A stretch of 64,000 bases of DNA from Auricularia sp. M13. Lineage: Eukaryota > Basidiomycota > Agaricomycetes > Auriculariales > Auriculariaceae. The translations under genes and the position numbers were made by a program. The stretch's first letter is position 1, and every line of letters begins with the position of its first letter. This document shows, in pieces, positions 63,432 to 64,000 of the stretch. The DNA lies in the NCBI GenBank assembly GCA_037042915.1, contig CM073201.1:3100001-3164000 (forward strand), written 5' to 3'. Below the pieces are notes generated by a model. That model saw only the letters and a list, made by a program, of their open reading frames with translations. It was not told the origin of the DNA and did not search any database.

Positions 63432-64000
63432 TCACTGAGACAACCTTGCGCGGAAGGCTCGAATCGTCCTCGATCCCGTCACTGCAAAGGGATTACAGTC
63501 CAGTCGAGGGAAGGGAACGGTCACGCACGGAATGTCAAGCGACTCGTTCTCAGGGTCGGGGTCGACGCCGAAGAAAGACGCGCACCGATGCTTCGCAAGC
63601 AAGTCGTGGGATTGAATCACGCGGCGCTTAGCCATGTGGCGCGGAGCAGTGACGACGATGTAGCCCTTGGCAGAAAATATGGACGGGCTGAGCGGGACAT
63701 CGTCCCCCGCGTCGACGAGGATGAGCGCACGGGCGGTGAACGCAATAGTCGAGGCGTGCATGGGATCGACGAAGTAGGCGCCGGCGTCGAGACACACGTA
63801 GGCCGAGTTGTACCGCGCGGAGAGAAAAACAAAAGGGACACGCGCTTCGGCAGCAGCGACCAGGAGGAAGTATAACGAGCCGGCGGTCTGCGGGAATGCG
63901 GTTTGTCAGTTGAAGACGTTCAAGCGGGGGCTGCGCACCAGCGCCGCGGACGACGGTGGCCCACAACATGCGATTTCTGGTCATGGGTTGGGACAGGTTG
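63432..64000 (-). CDS. Partial gene, unknown protein, runs off the window
   Basis: The last exon ends at 63432 and reads TAGSLYFLLVAAAEARVPFV FLSARYNSAYVCLDAGAYFV DPMHASTIAFTARALILVDA, then SAKGYIVVTAPRHMAKRRVI and ASFFGVDPDPENESLD. An acceptor (CCCGCAG) lies near 63892, and part of the previous exon (NRMLWATVV) extends to the window edge; its donor is not settled. Hydrophobic strands alternating with Asp and His suggest a nucleotide-handling alpha/beta fold, perhaps the nuclease or NTPase end of a Crinkler-like protein, but I cannot confirm it. The N-terminus lies outside the window. Confidence 0.5.

Overview
The window is fungal nuclear DNA, most likely from an agaricomycete (mushroom-forming basidiomycete). 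Genes are dense and cut by many 42-65 nt introns with GT(R)-AG ends. Rebuilding exons by splice sites restores conserved proteins: Rab geranylgeranyltransferase beta, bleomycin hydrolase, PEP carboxykinase and Mediator subunit 14. Plavaka-type DNA transposons and the basidiomycete P450 family seen here also fit. All coordinates come from reading the sequence by eye. No database search was run, so family calls rest on remembered motifs.

Layout. 0.5-8.6 kb: RabGGTase beta (BET2), an unknown protein, a 13-exon formate/nitrite transporter, a secreted LysM protein with an actinobacterial-looking lysozyme-like domain, and a one-pass membrane protein. 8.9-13.5 kb: a decayed P450 with a TIR element in one intron, then two fold-back elements. 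13.7-18.1 kb: thaumatin-like protein with a Pro/Glu tail, spherulin-4-like protein, bleomycin hydrolase. 19.7-25.3 kb: a seven-TM receptor with a MITE in an intron, an unknown fungal protein, and a small secreted protein. 25.7-31.7 kb: DUF218 membrane protein, 3-ketoacyl-CoA-reductase-like SDR, macrodomain protein, tail-anchored-looking protein. 32.1-42.7 kb: a P450 split after codon 30 by a 6.5 kb Plavaka-like transposon carrying two genes, facing a broken SDR that holds another MITE. 43.0-57.7 kb: HAD-IIA (CECR5-like) phosphatase, broken 2OG oxygenase, two intronless F-box genes, secreted TAP-like peptidase, a protein with an internal duplication, an SDR, and PEP carboxykinase. 58.2-64 kb: MED14 with a CACTG-ended fold-back element 66 bp upstream of its ATG, and a gene cut by the window edge.

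How it fits together. Housekeeping genes (BET2, BLH1, PCK1, MED14, the HAD phosphatase) look intact. Between them lies an accessory set: two related P450s, two KAR-like SDRs and a 2OG oxygenase. At least three of its five members are broken or degenerate, one more is split by the big transposon, and only the 28 kb SDR looks whole. Most mobile elements sit inside or right beside genes: a P450 exon, a P450 intron, a receptor intron, an SDR pseudogene and the MED14 leader. The best leads are the clean Plavaka insertion with its uncharacterised partner gene, conserved micro-exons of 6, 7 and 14 nt, and a perfect palindrome centred on a Gcn4-type site.
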